DNA from: Thermoflavifilum aggregans
GTDB lineage: Bacteria; Bacteroidota; Bacteroidia; Chitinophagales; Chitinophagaceae
Direction of reading: 5' to 3'
Length of the DNA stretch: 64,000 bases
NCBI RefSeq assembly: GCF_002797735.1
Contig: NZ_PGFG01000001.1
Span: 2,770,001 to 2,834,000, forward strand
The notes below the pieces were generated by a model. That model was not told the DNA's origin. It did no database searches and saw nothing but the letters and a program-made list of their open reading frames with translations. Positions 44,368 to 52,058 of the stretch are shown here, piece by piece; the first letter of the stretch is position 1, and the number at the start of each line of letters is the position of its first letter. The position numbers were made by a program, and so were the translations under genes.

Positions 44368-47300
44368 TTACAATACATGTTGTACAGGCTCTACGTAAAA
44401 ATCACCCGGATCCTTGTTTACTACCTTGACCAGATAATTGACATTTGGTAAAGTATGCAAATCGTCGAGCACGTAGTAGAGCCGCGTTTCTTTGTTTTCT
44501 TCACGAAGCTGGCTGATGGCAGCTCCAGGATCTTGTACATTGCCGAATACGATAGCCTGTGTAGGACATGCCTGCTGGCAAGCCGTCATAGCTTCTCCAT
44601 CCATCAGAGGACGACCGGCTTTCTTGGCAGCCAGTTTCGCATCCTGCAAGCGCTGCACGCAGAAGGTACATTTTTCCATCACCCCACGGCCCCGCACGGT
44701 TACATCCGGATTCAATACCATACGGGTAAGTTCGCTTTCCATATCGGCCGTATCTTTGGTACCTCCAAAGCTGGTCGACCCCCACCAATCACGCCAGTTA
44801 AAGCGCCGCACCTTGTACGGGCAGTTGTTCATGCAATAGCGCGTACCAATACAGCGGTTATAGATCATCTGGTTCAGACCTTCATCACTGTGGTTGGTAG
44901 CTGCCACCGGACACACATTTTCACAGGGTGCATTATCACATTGCTGGCAAAGCATAGGTTGAAAGACAACCTGCGGATTTTCCGGATCTCCTGAAAAATA
45001 CCGGTCAATGCGAATCCAGTGCATTTCTTGATGTGCCATTACCCGATCCTTACCAACTACTGCTACATTGTTTTCAGCCTGGCAGGCAATCGTGCAGGCC
45101 CCACAGCCTATGCAACTATTCAAGTCGATGGACATGCCCCATTTCAGCCCGGGAAAATCGTACAGGTTGGGATACAAGGTACCCTGTGTATCATAATTTT
45201 CACCACCATATCTTTCCCGTTCTTCCCGCTGCTCCCGAGTAGCTTCACCCGGATCCTCATTGTATTGTTTTTGAGTGGTTTCCAGAATAATGGGACGGCC
45301 TTCAAAGCTGTTATGGGTCTGGGTAATAGCCAGCGGATAGGTTTCACCTGTAATAGCCAGGCTAACAGCGGGCTGGTAATACTCATAGGTACCGGTCTGG
45401 CTGTTGTAGCCTGCCCAGGGATATGCGTTCTTACCCACACCTCCGGCAGCTTTTCCTACTTCGGAACTTCTTCCATAGCCAACAGCTACAGCAATCACGT
45501 CTTTGGGCATACCGGGCAATACTAGCACGGGGAGGGTTATTTCCTTGCCGGCCGCTGATATGCGGGCTACAGGACGATTCAGATCGTTCTCATTAAACCG
45601 GTTGATGGAAACACCCAGTTTCCAGGCCAGTGCCGGCGAAATGCACACGTAATTATCCCAGGTACACTTGCTGATGGGATCTGGCATTTCTTGCAACCAG
45701 GGATTATTGGCCCAGCGGCCTCCCCGGATACCCACTTTTTCATACAACACCAATTCCAGCTCACCTGTCTTCGGCTGCTGTGCAGCAAGCTGAGCAGCTG
45801 CAGCCTGTACATCGCCTTTGAAGGGTGCTCCGGCCAAACTCACCTGTTTGGGTTCTATCACTCCGTTCTGCAAAGCTTCTTCCCATGCTTCCAATCCGCC
45901 CAGCTTCGGCTCCCAGAATTTCATCAGATAGCCATGCCAGTCAGGCGTTTGACCCATCCAGGCAAGCAGGCTTTCCTGAAAAGCACGTGTTTTAAACAGA
46001 GGGAAAATAGTGGGCTGCATGAAGCTGTAGTAGCCTGCCTTAGGTTCGGCATCGCCCCAGTTTTCCAGATAATGATGATCCGGAGCTACATATTGGCAAA
46101 GTACGGTGGTTTCATCTTTCCGTTCGTTAAACGAAACGGTTAGTTTCACTTTTTTGAGGGCTTCGGCAAATCGTTGCCCGTCATAATAGTCATAAACCGG
46201 ATTAGCACCGTAAATCAGCACAGCACCAATTTTGCCGGCTTCCATATCGGCTACCAGCTGCTGCATATCGGCGTCAATGCCTTTGCGGTAGTTGACCGGC
46301 GCATTCCAGTCAATTGTTTTGCCTCCGGCTCCCAGCATTTCATTCAGGCCATTGACCACAATCTGCACCTGGGGGTTGTTGGAACCACACACCACCAAAG
46401 CCTCACCGGGATGGGAAGCCAGCAGCCTGGCAGCCCGCTGAATACCTTTTTGCAGGGATTCATCCTGCAAAGCCGGAACATTGGACAGCTGGGGTTTACT
46501 CAAAGCCTGCGCCACAGCATTGTAAAGATTCAACACAACAGCAGGCTGTTGGGATGGCCTGTGTGTATAACGATAATCGGCGTTGGCGCCTGTGAGACTC
46601 ATGTAACTTTCAAACTGAATATGCTGGCTGAGATCAGCCTTCTTACCCTTGATTTTCCGGGTCTGTGCATACTGGCTGGCAAATTCTACTGGCGAAAGCC
46701 ACGTGCCCAGGAAATCGGCCCCCAGGCTCACAATGGCTTTAGCATTTTCAAAATGATAAGAAGGGATAGCCCTTTTGCCGTAGCAAGCTTCATTAGCCAG
46801 CAGCATACCCGCATAGGAAACAGCATCATAGGTCACATGGCGGGTTCCAGGATATTTCTGGATGAATTCCTGAATCAGCTGTTCAGTGGCAGGGCTCATC
46901 AGGGTAGTGGTCAATAACACCACAGGAGATCCTCCCAGGCTGGCCAGGCCCTGCATTACGGCCTTATCCAGCTCTTCCCAGGTAGCTTCTTTTCCCTGAA
47001 TCATCGGATACCGCAACCTGGCCGTATCATACAGGCTCAATACCGATGCCTGTACCATGGCCGATGTTCCGCCACGGGTGATGGAAGAAGAAGTATTCCC
47101 TTCAATCTTAATCGGACGTCCATCCAGGGTTTTCACCACAATCGGGCAATAATCACCATCCTGCGCATAAGTGGATGCATAATAATTGGGAACACCGGGC
47201 GTAATATCCACCGGCTTGTTGATATAGGGAATGGCTTTTCTTACCTGGATCTCGCAACTGGCGGCAATAGTAGCTGCTGTAATACTGAACCCGAGATATT

Positions 47301-47454
47301 TCAGGAAATCCCGTCGTGGAGTCTTTGCATTCATCAACCCCTCAATCTCTTCCCCGAAAGGCAATTCTTCGCGAAATTCATTCCTGACCGTCTTCTGGTA
47401 AGAAGGGGTGTTATACAACTCCTCCAATCCTTTCCAGTATTTTTTTTCGCTCAT
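44368..47454 (-). CDS. actB: Alternative complex III, molybdopterin-like/iron-sulfur subunit ActB
   Basis: The 1028-residue protein is exported by a Tat-type signal set unusually far in (RRDFLKYLGFS from residue 47). The first 700 residues resemble molybdopterin oxidoreductases, but in this family no cofactor is bound. The C-terminal ferredoxin-like part holds CIGCGACTIACQ, CQQCDNAPCENVCP, the three-cysteine CIGTRYCMNNCP and CTFC...ACQQACP, matching three 4Fe-4S clusters and one 3Fe-4S cluster. It passes electrons between the quinol site and ActA. Confidence 0.96.
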   Translation of the reverse strand: MSEKKYWKGLEELYNTPSYQKTVRNEFREELPFGEEIEGLMNAKTPRRDFLKYLGFSITAATIAASCEIQVRKAIPYINKPVDITPGVPNYYASTYAQDGDYCPIVVKTLDGRPIKIEGNTSSSITRGGTSAMVQASVLSLYDTARLRYPMIQGKEATWEELDKAVMQGLASLGGSPVVLLTTTLMSPATEQLIQEFIQKYPGTRHVTYDAVSYAGMLLANEACYGKRAIPSYHFENAKAIVSLGADFLGTWLSPVEFASQYAQTRKIKGKKADLSQHIQFESYMSLTGANADYRYTHRPSQQPAVVLNLYNAVAQALSKPQLSNVPALQDESLQKGIQRAARLLASHPGEALVVCGSNNPQVQIVVNGLNEMLGAGGKTIDWNAPVNYRKGIDADMQQLVADMEAGKIGAVLIYGANPVYDYYDGQRFAEALKKVKLTVSFNERKDETTVLCQYVAPDHHYLENWGDAEPKAGYYSFMQPTIFPLFKTRAFQESLLAWMGQTPDWHGYLMKFWEPKLGGLEAWEEALQNGVIEPKQVSLAGAPFKGDVQAAAAQLAAQQPKTGELELVLYEKVGIRGGRWANNPWLQEMPDPISKCTWDNYVCISPALAWKLGVSINRFNENDLNRPVARISAAGKEITLPVLVLPGMPKDVIAVAVGYGRSSEVGKAAGGVGKNAYPWAGYNSQTGTYEYYQPAVSLAITGETYPLAITQTHNSFEGRPIILETTQKQYNEDPGEATREQREERERYGGENYDTQGTLYPNLYDFPGLKWGMSIDLNSCIGCGACTIACQAENNVAVVGKDRVMAHQEMHWIRIDRYFSGDPENPQVVFQPMLCQQCDNAPCENVCPVAATNHSDEGLNQMIYNRCIGTRYCMNNCPYKVRRFNWRDWWGSTSFGGTKDTADMESELTRMVLNPDVTVRGRGVMEKCTFCVQRLQDAKLAAKKAGRPLMDGEAMTACQQACPTQAIVFGNVQDPGAAISQLREENKETRLYYVLDDLHTLPNVNYLVKVVNKDPGDFYVEPVQHVL

Positions 47455-47508
47455 ATGCTGAAACAGTGAAATGTGATATAATCAGGTTTCAAGGATTTAA
47501 CCATTATC

Positions 47509-48795
47509 TTAATAATGACAACGCTGGCATTCCGTACCACCCAGCATGGCCTCGGTTACACTATCAATCTTGCCTTCCTTCAGCTCTTCATGGTATTTCA
47601 TGAAAATATTGCTGTAGTAGGCATTATCTGCGAAATTCACCTTGGTCGTGCGATGGCAGTTTACGCACCAGCCCATGGACAAATCGCTGTATTGGTAAAC
47701 CACATCCATATTCTGGATGGGACCATGGCAGATCTGGCATTGAATTTTGCCTACAGCCACATGCTGTTCATGGCTGAAGTACACAAAATCGGGCAGGTTA
47801 TGAATCTTTACCCACTGAATGGGATGACCTGCGTTTACATATTTCCGCTGCTTGGGATCCCAGCCGGCATAGTAGTACAGTTTCTGAATTTCTGCCGTGC
47901 CATCCACAGGCTTGCCCTCCGGCGTATAAAGCTGAGGTCCGGAATAGCTGTTAATGGCCATGTGGCAGTTCATGCAAATATTTTGAGAAGGAATCATGGC
48001 GTGCTGACTTTTTTCAGCTCCTGCATGGCAATACAAACAGTTGATCTGGTTGATGCCAGCATGCACGCGATGAGAATAAAAAATCGGCTGTGTGGGCTCA
48101 TAATTTTGCTGGCGCCCGATGTTTACGGCAGCATTGGTAAGAAAATATCCGGCTACAAGAAATAATACCAAAGAAACAATCGCGATATAGGTTTTGTTTC
48201 TGTAAAAAGGCACCGGTTCGGGGGTTTCAATGCCTTCTTTTTCATTAGCCATGCGGTTGAGGCTGTTGTTTACCTGCAGCAGGATAAGTGCTACAACAGC
48301 AAGCACCAGCGTGATGATACCGTATAGCAAATTGTTGTTGCTTGCCGGCGCTGCAGCACCTCCGGTTTGGCCAGCAGCTGCGGCGGGAGCACTGGCTGCC
48401 TGCTTGGCCTCATCACCCACCTGCTTCACATAATCCAGAATATCATCTATATCCTGTGTGCTGAGCTGCGGGAATGGTGGCATCTGCACGTGATTCCACT
48501 GGTTAAACAGATTCACTGCATACTTATCGCCGCTGGCAATCACTGCAGCCGAATTGTGTACCCAGTTGTAAATCCATTTCCGCCCGCCCGGCACTTCATT
48601 TTCCTTGCCATAAAGAGCCGGTCCCGTGGCATCGCGCAGGGGATTATGGCATTGGGCACAATTTTGCTGAAAAAGCTGTTTGCCTTTCTGGGCATCGGCA
48701 AAGGCATGATGAAGCGGAAGGAAAAACATGCAGGCCGTGAGGGAGCAAATCACCAGGTGTTTGACAGTCCTCCCAAAATAACTAAGATCGCTCAT
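47509..48795 (-). CDS. actA: Alternative complex III, multihaem cytochrome c ActA
   Basis: The 428-residue protein has a signal sequence, then a single-haem cytochrome c domain (CAQCH, Cys46-His50, residues about 35-135), an Ala/Gly linker, two membrane helices (near 155 and 205) and a C-terminal multihaem domain with five CxxCH motifs: CLYCH, CMNCH, CQICH, CVNCH and CQRCH, the last at the very C-terminus. That makes six haem sites rather than the five expected for pentahaem ActA. It collects electrons and passes them toward the oxidase. ATG 48795 is chosen by signal peptide and promoter position. It is the first gene of the operon. Confidence 0.95.
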   Translation of the reverse strand: MSDLSYFGRTVKHLVICSLTACMFFLPLHHAFADAQKGKQLFQQNCAQCHNPLRDATGPALYGKENEVPGGRKWIYNWVHNSAAVIASGDKYAVNLFNQWNHVQMPPFPQLSTQDIDDILDYVKQVGDEAKQAASAPAAAAGQTGGAAAPASNNNLLYGIITLVLAVVALILLQVNNSLNRMANEKEGIETPEPVPFYRNKTYIAIVSLVLFLVAGYFLTNAAVNIGRQQNYEPTQPIFYSHRVHAGINQINCLYCHAGAEKSQHAMIPSQNICMNCHMAINSYSGPQLYTPEGKPVDGTAEIQKLYYYAGWDPKQRKYVNAGHPIQWVKIHNLPDFVYFSHEQHVAVGKIQCQICHGPIQNMDVVYQYSDLSMGWCVNCHRTTKVNFADNAYYSNIFMKYHEELKEGKIDSVTEAMLGGTECQRCHY

Positions 48796-48843
48796 GCTAA
48801 CGTATTGGATTTTGGTTGAACTTCGGTTTTCCAAAAAGCGCCA

Positions 48844-48876
48844 CAAAGTTAAGGTGCACAGCTGACAATTTCTCAA
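48844..48876 (-). promoter_or_regulatory. Promoter of the act-cox operon
   Basis: On the minus strand TAACTTTG (48844-48851) is a perfect -7 element, with a TTG (48874-48876) 22 bases upstream as -33. Expected start is about 40 bases before the actA ATG. It is the only clear promoter before the 15.5-kb gene run. Confidence 0.55.
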
Positions 48877-48940
48877 CAAAACAGAAAAATTATTTAAACC
48901 TCACGTTAACCTTGCTCAAAAAATGGATGTATAAATAATT

Positions 48941-48971
48941 TTTTGTATAGTTAATGGCATTTCTATTTTTG
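48941..48971 (+). promoter_or_regulatory. Promoter of purN
   Basis: TTTTG (48941-48945) and TATTTTTG (48964-48971) are separated by 18 bases, matching -33 and -7 elements. A second TATTTTG follows immediately (48972-48978). The leader to the purN ATG is about 90 bases, which is long for this window. Confidence 0.55.
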
Positions 48972-49066
48972 TATTTTGTGCAGCTTAAAAAATCCATTGG
49001 CCCTTCCTTTCAGGCTATAGTTCCTGCTGAAGAACAAAAGGGCTGAATATTTCAACATCTGCTATC

Positions 49067-49657
49067 ATGAAACAAATTGTGATTCTAGCATCCGGCAAAG
49101 GAACCAATACAGCTCATCTGATTGCCTATTTCAACAATAAACCCATTGCCCGCGTGAAGGCCATTTTGTGCAATGTGCCCCATGCAGGTGTGATCCAGGT
49201 AGCTTCACAGGCCGGAATCCCCGTCATGCTGCTGGAAAAAAACACCTTTTACAACACCTCTATTTATTTAGACCTGGTAAAAAAAATGAAACCCGACCTG
49301 ATTGTGCTGGCCGGGTTTCTGTGGAAAATTCCTGTTTCCTGGATCGAGGCTTTCCCCCGTCGGATTATCAATATTCATCCGGCTCTGCTCCCCAAGTTCG
49401 GAGGCAAGGGTATGTATGGCAATCACGTGCATGAAGCTGTCTTACAGGCCGGTGAAGCTTACAGTGGCATCACCATTCATTATGTAAATGAAGAGTATGA
49501 TGCGGGTGATATTATTTTTCAGGAAAAAGTAAAAATAGAGCCTACCGATACCGTTGAAACCCTGGCGCAAAAAATTCATGCACTGGAATATCAATATTAT
49601 CCGCAGGTGATTGCCGGTCTGCTGACACAGGATCTGGCTGTTGAGAAAACTTCCTGA
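49067..49657 (+). CDS. purN: Phosphoribosylglycinamide formyltransferase
   Basis: The 196-residue cytoplasmic enzyme transfers a formyl group from 10-formyl-tetrahydrofolate to GAR in purine synthesis. It opens with ILASGKGTN (phosphate-binding loop) and contains INIHPALLPKFGGKGMYG, with the catalytic His, and EEYDAGDIIFQ, with the catalytic Asp. Length is normal. It diverges from the act operon. Confidence 0.96.
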   Translation: MKQIVILASGKGTNTAHLIAYFNNKPIARVKAILCNVPHAGVIQVASQAGIPVMLLEKNTFYNTSIYLDLVKKMKPDLIVLAGFLWKIPVSWIEAFPRRIINIHPALLPKFGGKGMYGNHVHEAVLQAGEAYSGITIHYVNEEYDAGDIIFQEKVKIEPTDTVETLAQKIHALEYQYYPQVIAGLLTQDLAVEKTS

Positions 49658-49716
49658 TTCCCCAACTTTCACATTCTTTTATTGCTGTATCCATCCATCC
49701 GGCCTGGTTTAGTAGC

Positions 49717-49724
49717 TAATTTTG
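49717..49724 (+). promoter_or_regulatory. Bacteroidota -7 element for the SCO gene
   Basis: TAATTTTG matches TAnnTTTG, 19 bases before ATG 49744. Confidence 0.45.
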
Positions 49725-49743
49725 CAGACAAACATGTTTTCCT

Positions 49744-50355
49744 ATGAAACGTTATATCTGGATTGCTGGGTTGGGGGTTTTTATCCTTTTCCTGTTTGCA
49801 GGGTTTTATTACTACACCTACGTACATCAGAGTGATAAACTGCCTGTACTCGGCAATCCAGGACATGTAGTAGGTGATTTTAGTTTTACCGATCAAACGG
49901 GACAGCCATTTACACAGCAGGATATGAACGGTAAAGTGAGTGTGGTGGAATTTTTCTATACAACCTGCCCAGATCTTTGCCCGCGCATGAATGCCAACAT
50001 GCAGAAGGTGTATGAAAAATTCAAACACACGCCCGGCTTTGAAATCCTTTCCCATACGGTTAATCCGGATCACGATACGCCTCCTGTGCTGGCTAAATAT
50101 GCCGAGCAGTATGATGCTGACCCAAGGGTCTGGAAATTTCTCACTGGCCCTGCACCAAAGATTTACTCCATGGCCGAAAACGATTATCTGATCGGATCTG
50201 TAGATAGTGCGCATGTGTCGGGCTTGTTTGTACATTCACAATGGTGGGCACTGGTCGATAAACATCGGCGCATCCGCGGATTCTACGATGGTACCAATCC
50301 GCAGGATATTAGCAAACTGGAGCACGATATCCCAATATTGCTGAGAGAAAAATAA
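49744..50355 (+). CDS. SCO1/SenC family copper chaperone (canonical)
   Basis: The 203-residue protein has an N-terminal membrane anchor (residues 5-25) and a thioredoxin-like domain. The copper ligands Cys75 and Cys79 (TTCPDLCP) and His164 (LFVHSQWW) are all present, as is the DHDTP loop. It delivers copper to the CuA centre of cytochrome c oxidase subunit II, which is encoded about 10 kb away. The second SCO-like gene in the oxidase operon lacks these ligands. Confidence 0.93.
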   Translation: MKRYIWIAGLGVFILFLFAGFYYYTYVHQSDKLPVLGNPGHVVGDFSFTDQTGQPFTQQDMNGKVSVVEFFYTTCPDLCPRMNANMQKVYEKFKHTPGFEILSHTVNPDHDTPPVLAKYAEQYDADPRVWKFLTGPAPKIYSMAENDYLIGSVDSAHVSGLFVHSQWWALVDKHRRIRGFYDGTNPQDISKLEHDIPILLREK

Positions 50356-50359
50356 AGCT

Positions 50360-51514
50360 TCAGTCGTCTTCCAGCTCTTCTTTGGCAGGCAATGGCGGAA
50401 ATGGTGCGTGCGGCTCGGTTTGATACCAGTAGGCCACCGATGAAATATCCGAGCGCTGGGGCAGATAGGTGCCATCCCTCCGCCAGCCCAAGTCCTGAAT
50501 AGTTACCCGAAGATCATGCTGAAAGCGAATCGGATCCATAATATGCCAGCGATACATACCAAATCGCTGCTGCGTTTGGTACAATCCATCTGGTTTGATT
50601 ACCTGGCACAAGCCGGAATAGGGTGAGGTGAAGGTTTCATACTGATGGGTCTGCTGGTTTTCAAAATCATAGGAGCCGCAGAAATAGTCTTCCGTACCGG
50701 TGCCATTGATAGTAGGGAACTGCCGGTCACCGTCAATATAAAATTTAATTTCTCCTTCACCCCACCAGCCATTGTTGTGCACACCCCAGGCCAGATAGGT
50801 GCCCACATATTGTCCGCGGCCTTTGACTCCATCCAAAATGGTATAGGGCTGTTTGTACGGATTGGGATTCACATGCCGGAATTGCGCATGGAAATAAGCT
50901 GCGTCTTCGGGGATGGCCGTAAGGGTATAATCAATCTGATAATACAGCGTCATAGGCTCATCGCCTATATTTTGCAGGGTCATCAGGCATTTTTTTCGGA
51001 AAGGCATCACCCAGTAGCAATTCAGGGCGCTGCCGGGGTTCACACATACGGCAAGCGATTGCAGAGGCGCATATTTTCCCCATCCCATGCAAAAGAAATC
51101 ACCCACAGGCACTTCAACCGAGGGCGTGGGCTCATCATCCCAGTAAATACGCAGAATTTCAAAACGCCAGTAGCCGGTGGGCGTCATCCAGATGTGCTGG
51201 ATGGCTCCCGGACCCTGAATCAGGGCCAGCGTATCGGTATGCCCGGGCTGAATGCGAATGAAAGGATTGACTTTCCAGCCCTGACCCAGATCACGAGCGG
51301 CCAAAGCAGCCGTACCATTGGCCAGAGTAGCCATACCGCCTTTGCCTTTTTCACCTGTCGGATTTTCGGGGCTGATGGAACGGGTTTGTGCATCTGAAAG
51401 CCGGAACAAATTGCCCATATTCATCTGCAACCCGTTCCATGCATCTGTTTGCTGAGCATACAGCAGCTGGCCGTATCCGCATACTGTAAGCAAAAGAAAA
51501 ACCATGTATTTCAT
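50360..51514 (-). CDS. Secreted DUF2961 / glycoside hydrolase family 172 protein
   Basis: The 384-residue protein has a signal peptide (to LLYAQ, about residue 21) and a DUF2961 domain with double jelly-roll features: GAIQHIWMTP, RIYWDDEPTPSVEVPVGDFF and NGTGTEDYFCGSYDF. DUF2961 members characterised as GH172 act on fructose dianhydrides or arabinofuranose-type glycans, but the substrate of this one is not known. Acidic residues in GTGTEDYF are likely at the active site. The stop lies only 4 bases from that of the SCO gene (convergent). Confidence 0.88.
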   Translation of the reverse strand: MKYMVFLLLTVCGYGQLLYAQQTDAWNGLQMNMGNLFRLSDAQTRSISPENPTGEKGKGGMATLANGTAALAARDLGQGWKVNPFIRIQPGHTDTLALIQGPGAIQHIWMTPTGYWRFEILRIYWDDEPTPSVEVPVGDFFCMGWGKYAPLQSLAVCVNPGSALNCYWVMPFRKKCLMTLQNIGDEPMTLYYQIDYTLTAIPEDAAYFHAQFRHVNPNPYKQPYTILDGVKGRGQYVGTYLAWGVHNNGWWGEGEIKFYIDGDRQFPTINGTGTEDYFCGSYDFENQQTHQYETFTSPYSGLCQVIKPDGLYQTQQRFGMYRWHIMDPIRFQHDLRVTIQDLGWRRDGTYLPQRSDISSVAYWYQTEPHAPFPPLPAKEELEDD

Positions 51515-51699
51515 GATCCAGGATTTGCAGAAAAATAAAGAAATCTGATCGCTTTTTAAGTTAAAAGGTTTATCCCGGGTTATAGCCAACCGGTTTGTCA
51601 CAACTTATACACAAATGGATGGAAAGAGGATCTGATCCACAAATCGGATCCTTCTTCCTGCTTACTTTCGCATCTGCAAATTCGGTTTTGAGTTTGCCG

Positions 51700-51925
51700 G
51701 AGAAAGGTCGTTTGCCTAACAGCAAATGTGAAAAGGGAACCGTGTGCAAATCACGGGCTGACGCGCAACTGTGAGTATCATACCCACCTTTCATCCTTGC
51801 CTGCGGGCTTGCATTCCACTGTCTGTTCAATCAGATGGGAAGGATGATGAAAGGGATACAAGCCAGGAGACCTGCCTTTCTCTGCCATGACGGGCTTTCG
51901 CGGAATAAAGCCAACGTCAGGATGG
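51700..51925 (+). ncRNA. Cobalamin riboswitch upstream of metE
   Basis: The leader carries the conserved core of the B12-binding aptamer: AAAAGGGAA, then CGGGCTGACGCGCAACTGTGA, and the B12-box-like AGCCAGGAGACCTGCC (51861-51876). The closing helix P1 is GAGAAAGG (51700-51707) with CCTTTCTC (51875-51882). A downstream hairpin (51888-51919, stem TGACGGGCTTT with AAAGCC-AA-CGTCA) fits P13, and its loop CGCG can kiss the CGCG loop at 51762-51765. The riboswitch would shut off metE when cobalamin is available for the B12-dependent enzyme. The 544-base gap 51515-52058 otherwise holds the divergent start region and a weak AGGATC/GATCCT repeat near 51627-51652. Confidence 0.95.
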
Positions 51926-51961
51926 TTATACATACTGTGATTATACCCTCCTGCCATTGAC

Positions 51962-51984
51962 CCTGCCCATCGGCAGGTAGTTTT
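51962..51984 (+). terminator. Expression-platform terminator of the metE riboswitch
   Basis: CCTGCC-CATC-GGCAGG forms a perfect 6-bp hairpin followed by TAGTTTT, 75 bases before the metE ATG. Its right arm could instead pair with either of two other CCTGCC copies at 51871-51876 and 51950-51955. Confidence 0.6.
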
Positions 51985-52058
51985 CTCCGCAATGCCCGCC
52001 TGTTTTGATTTTCAATCTAAAAAAAATTGTTTCAACCACTTCCAAAAACACAAATATT

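Noticed and set aside
51627-51652. AGGATC/GATCCT inverted repeat upstream of the riboswitch
   Set aside because: Short arms with a long spacer and no T run. It can be explained by chance in the divergent gap and gives no support for a terminator or operator.
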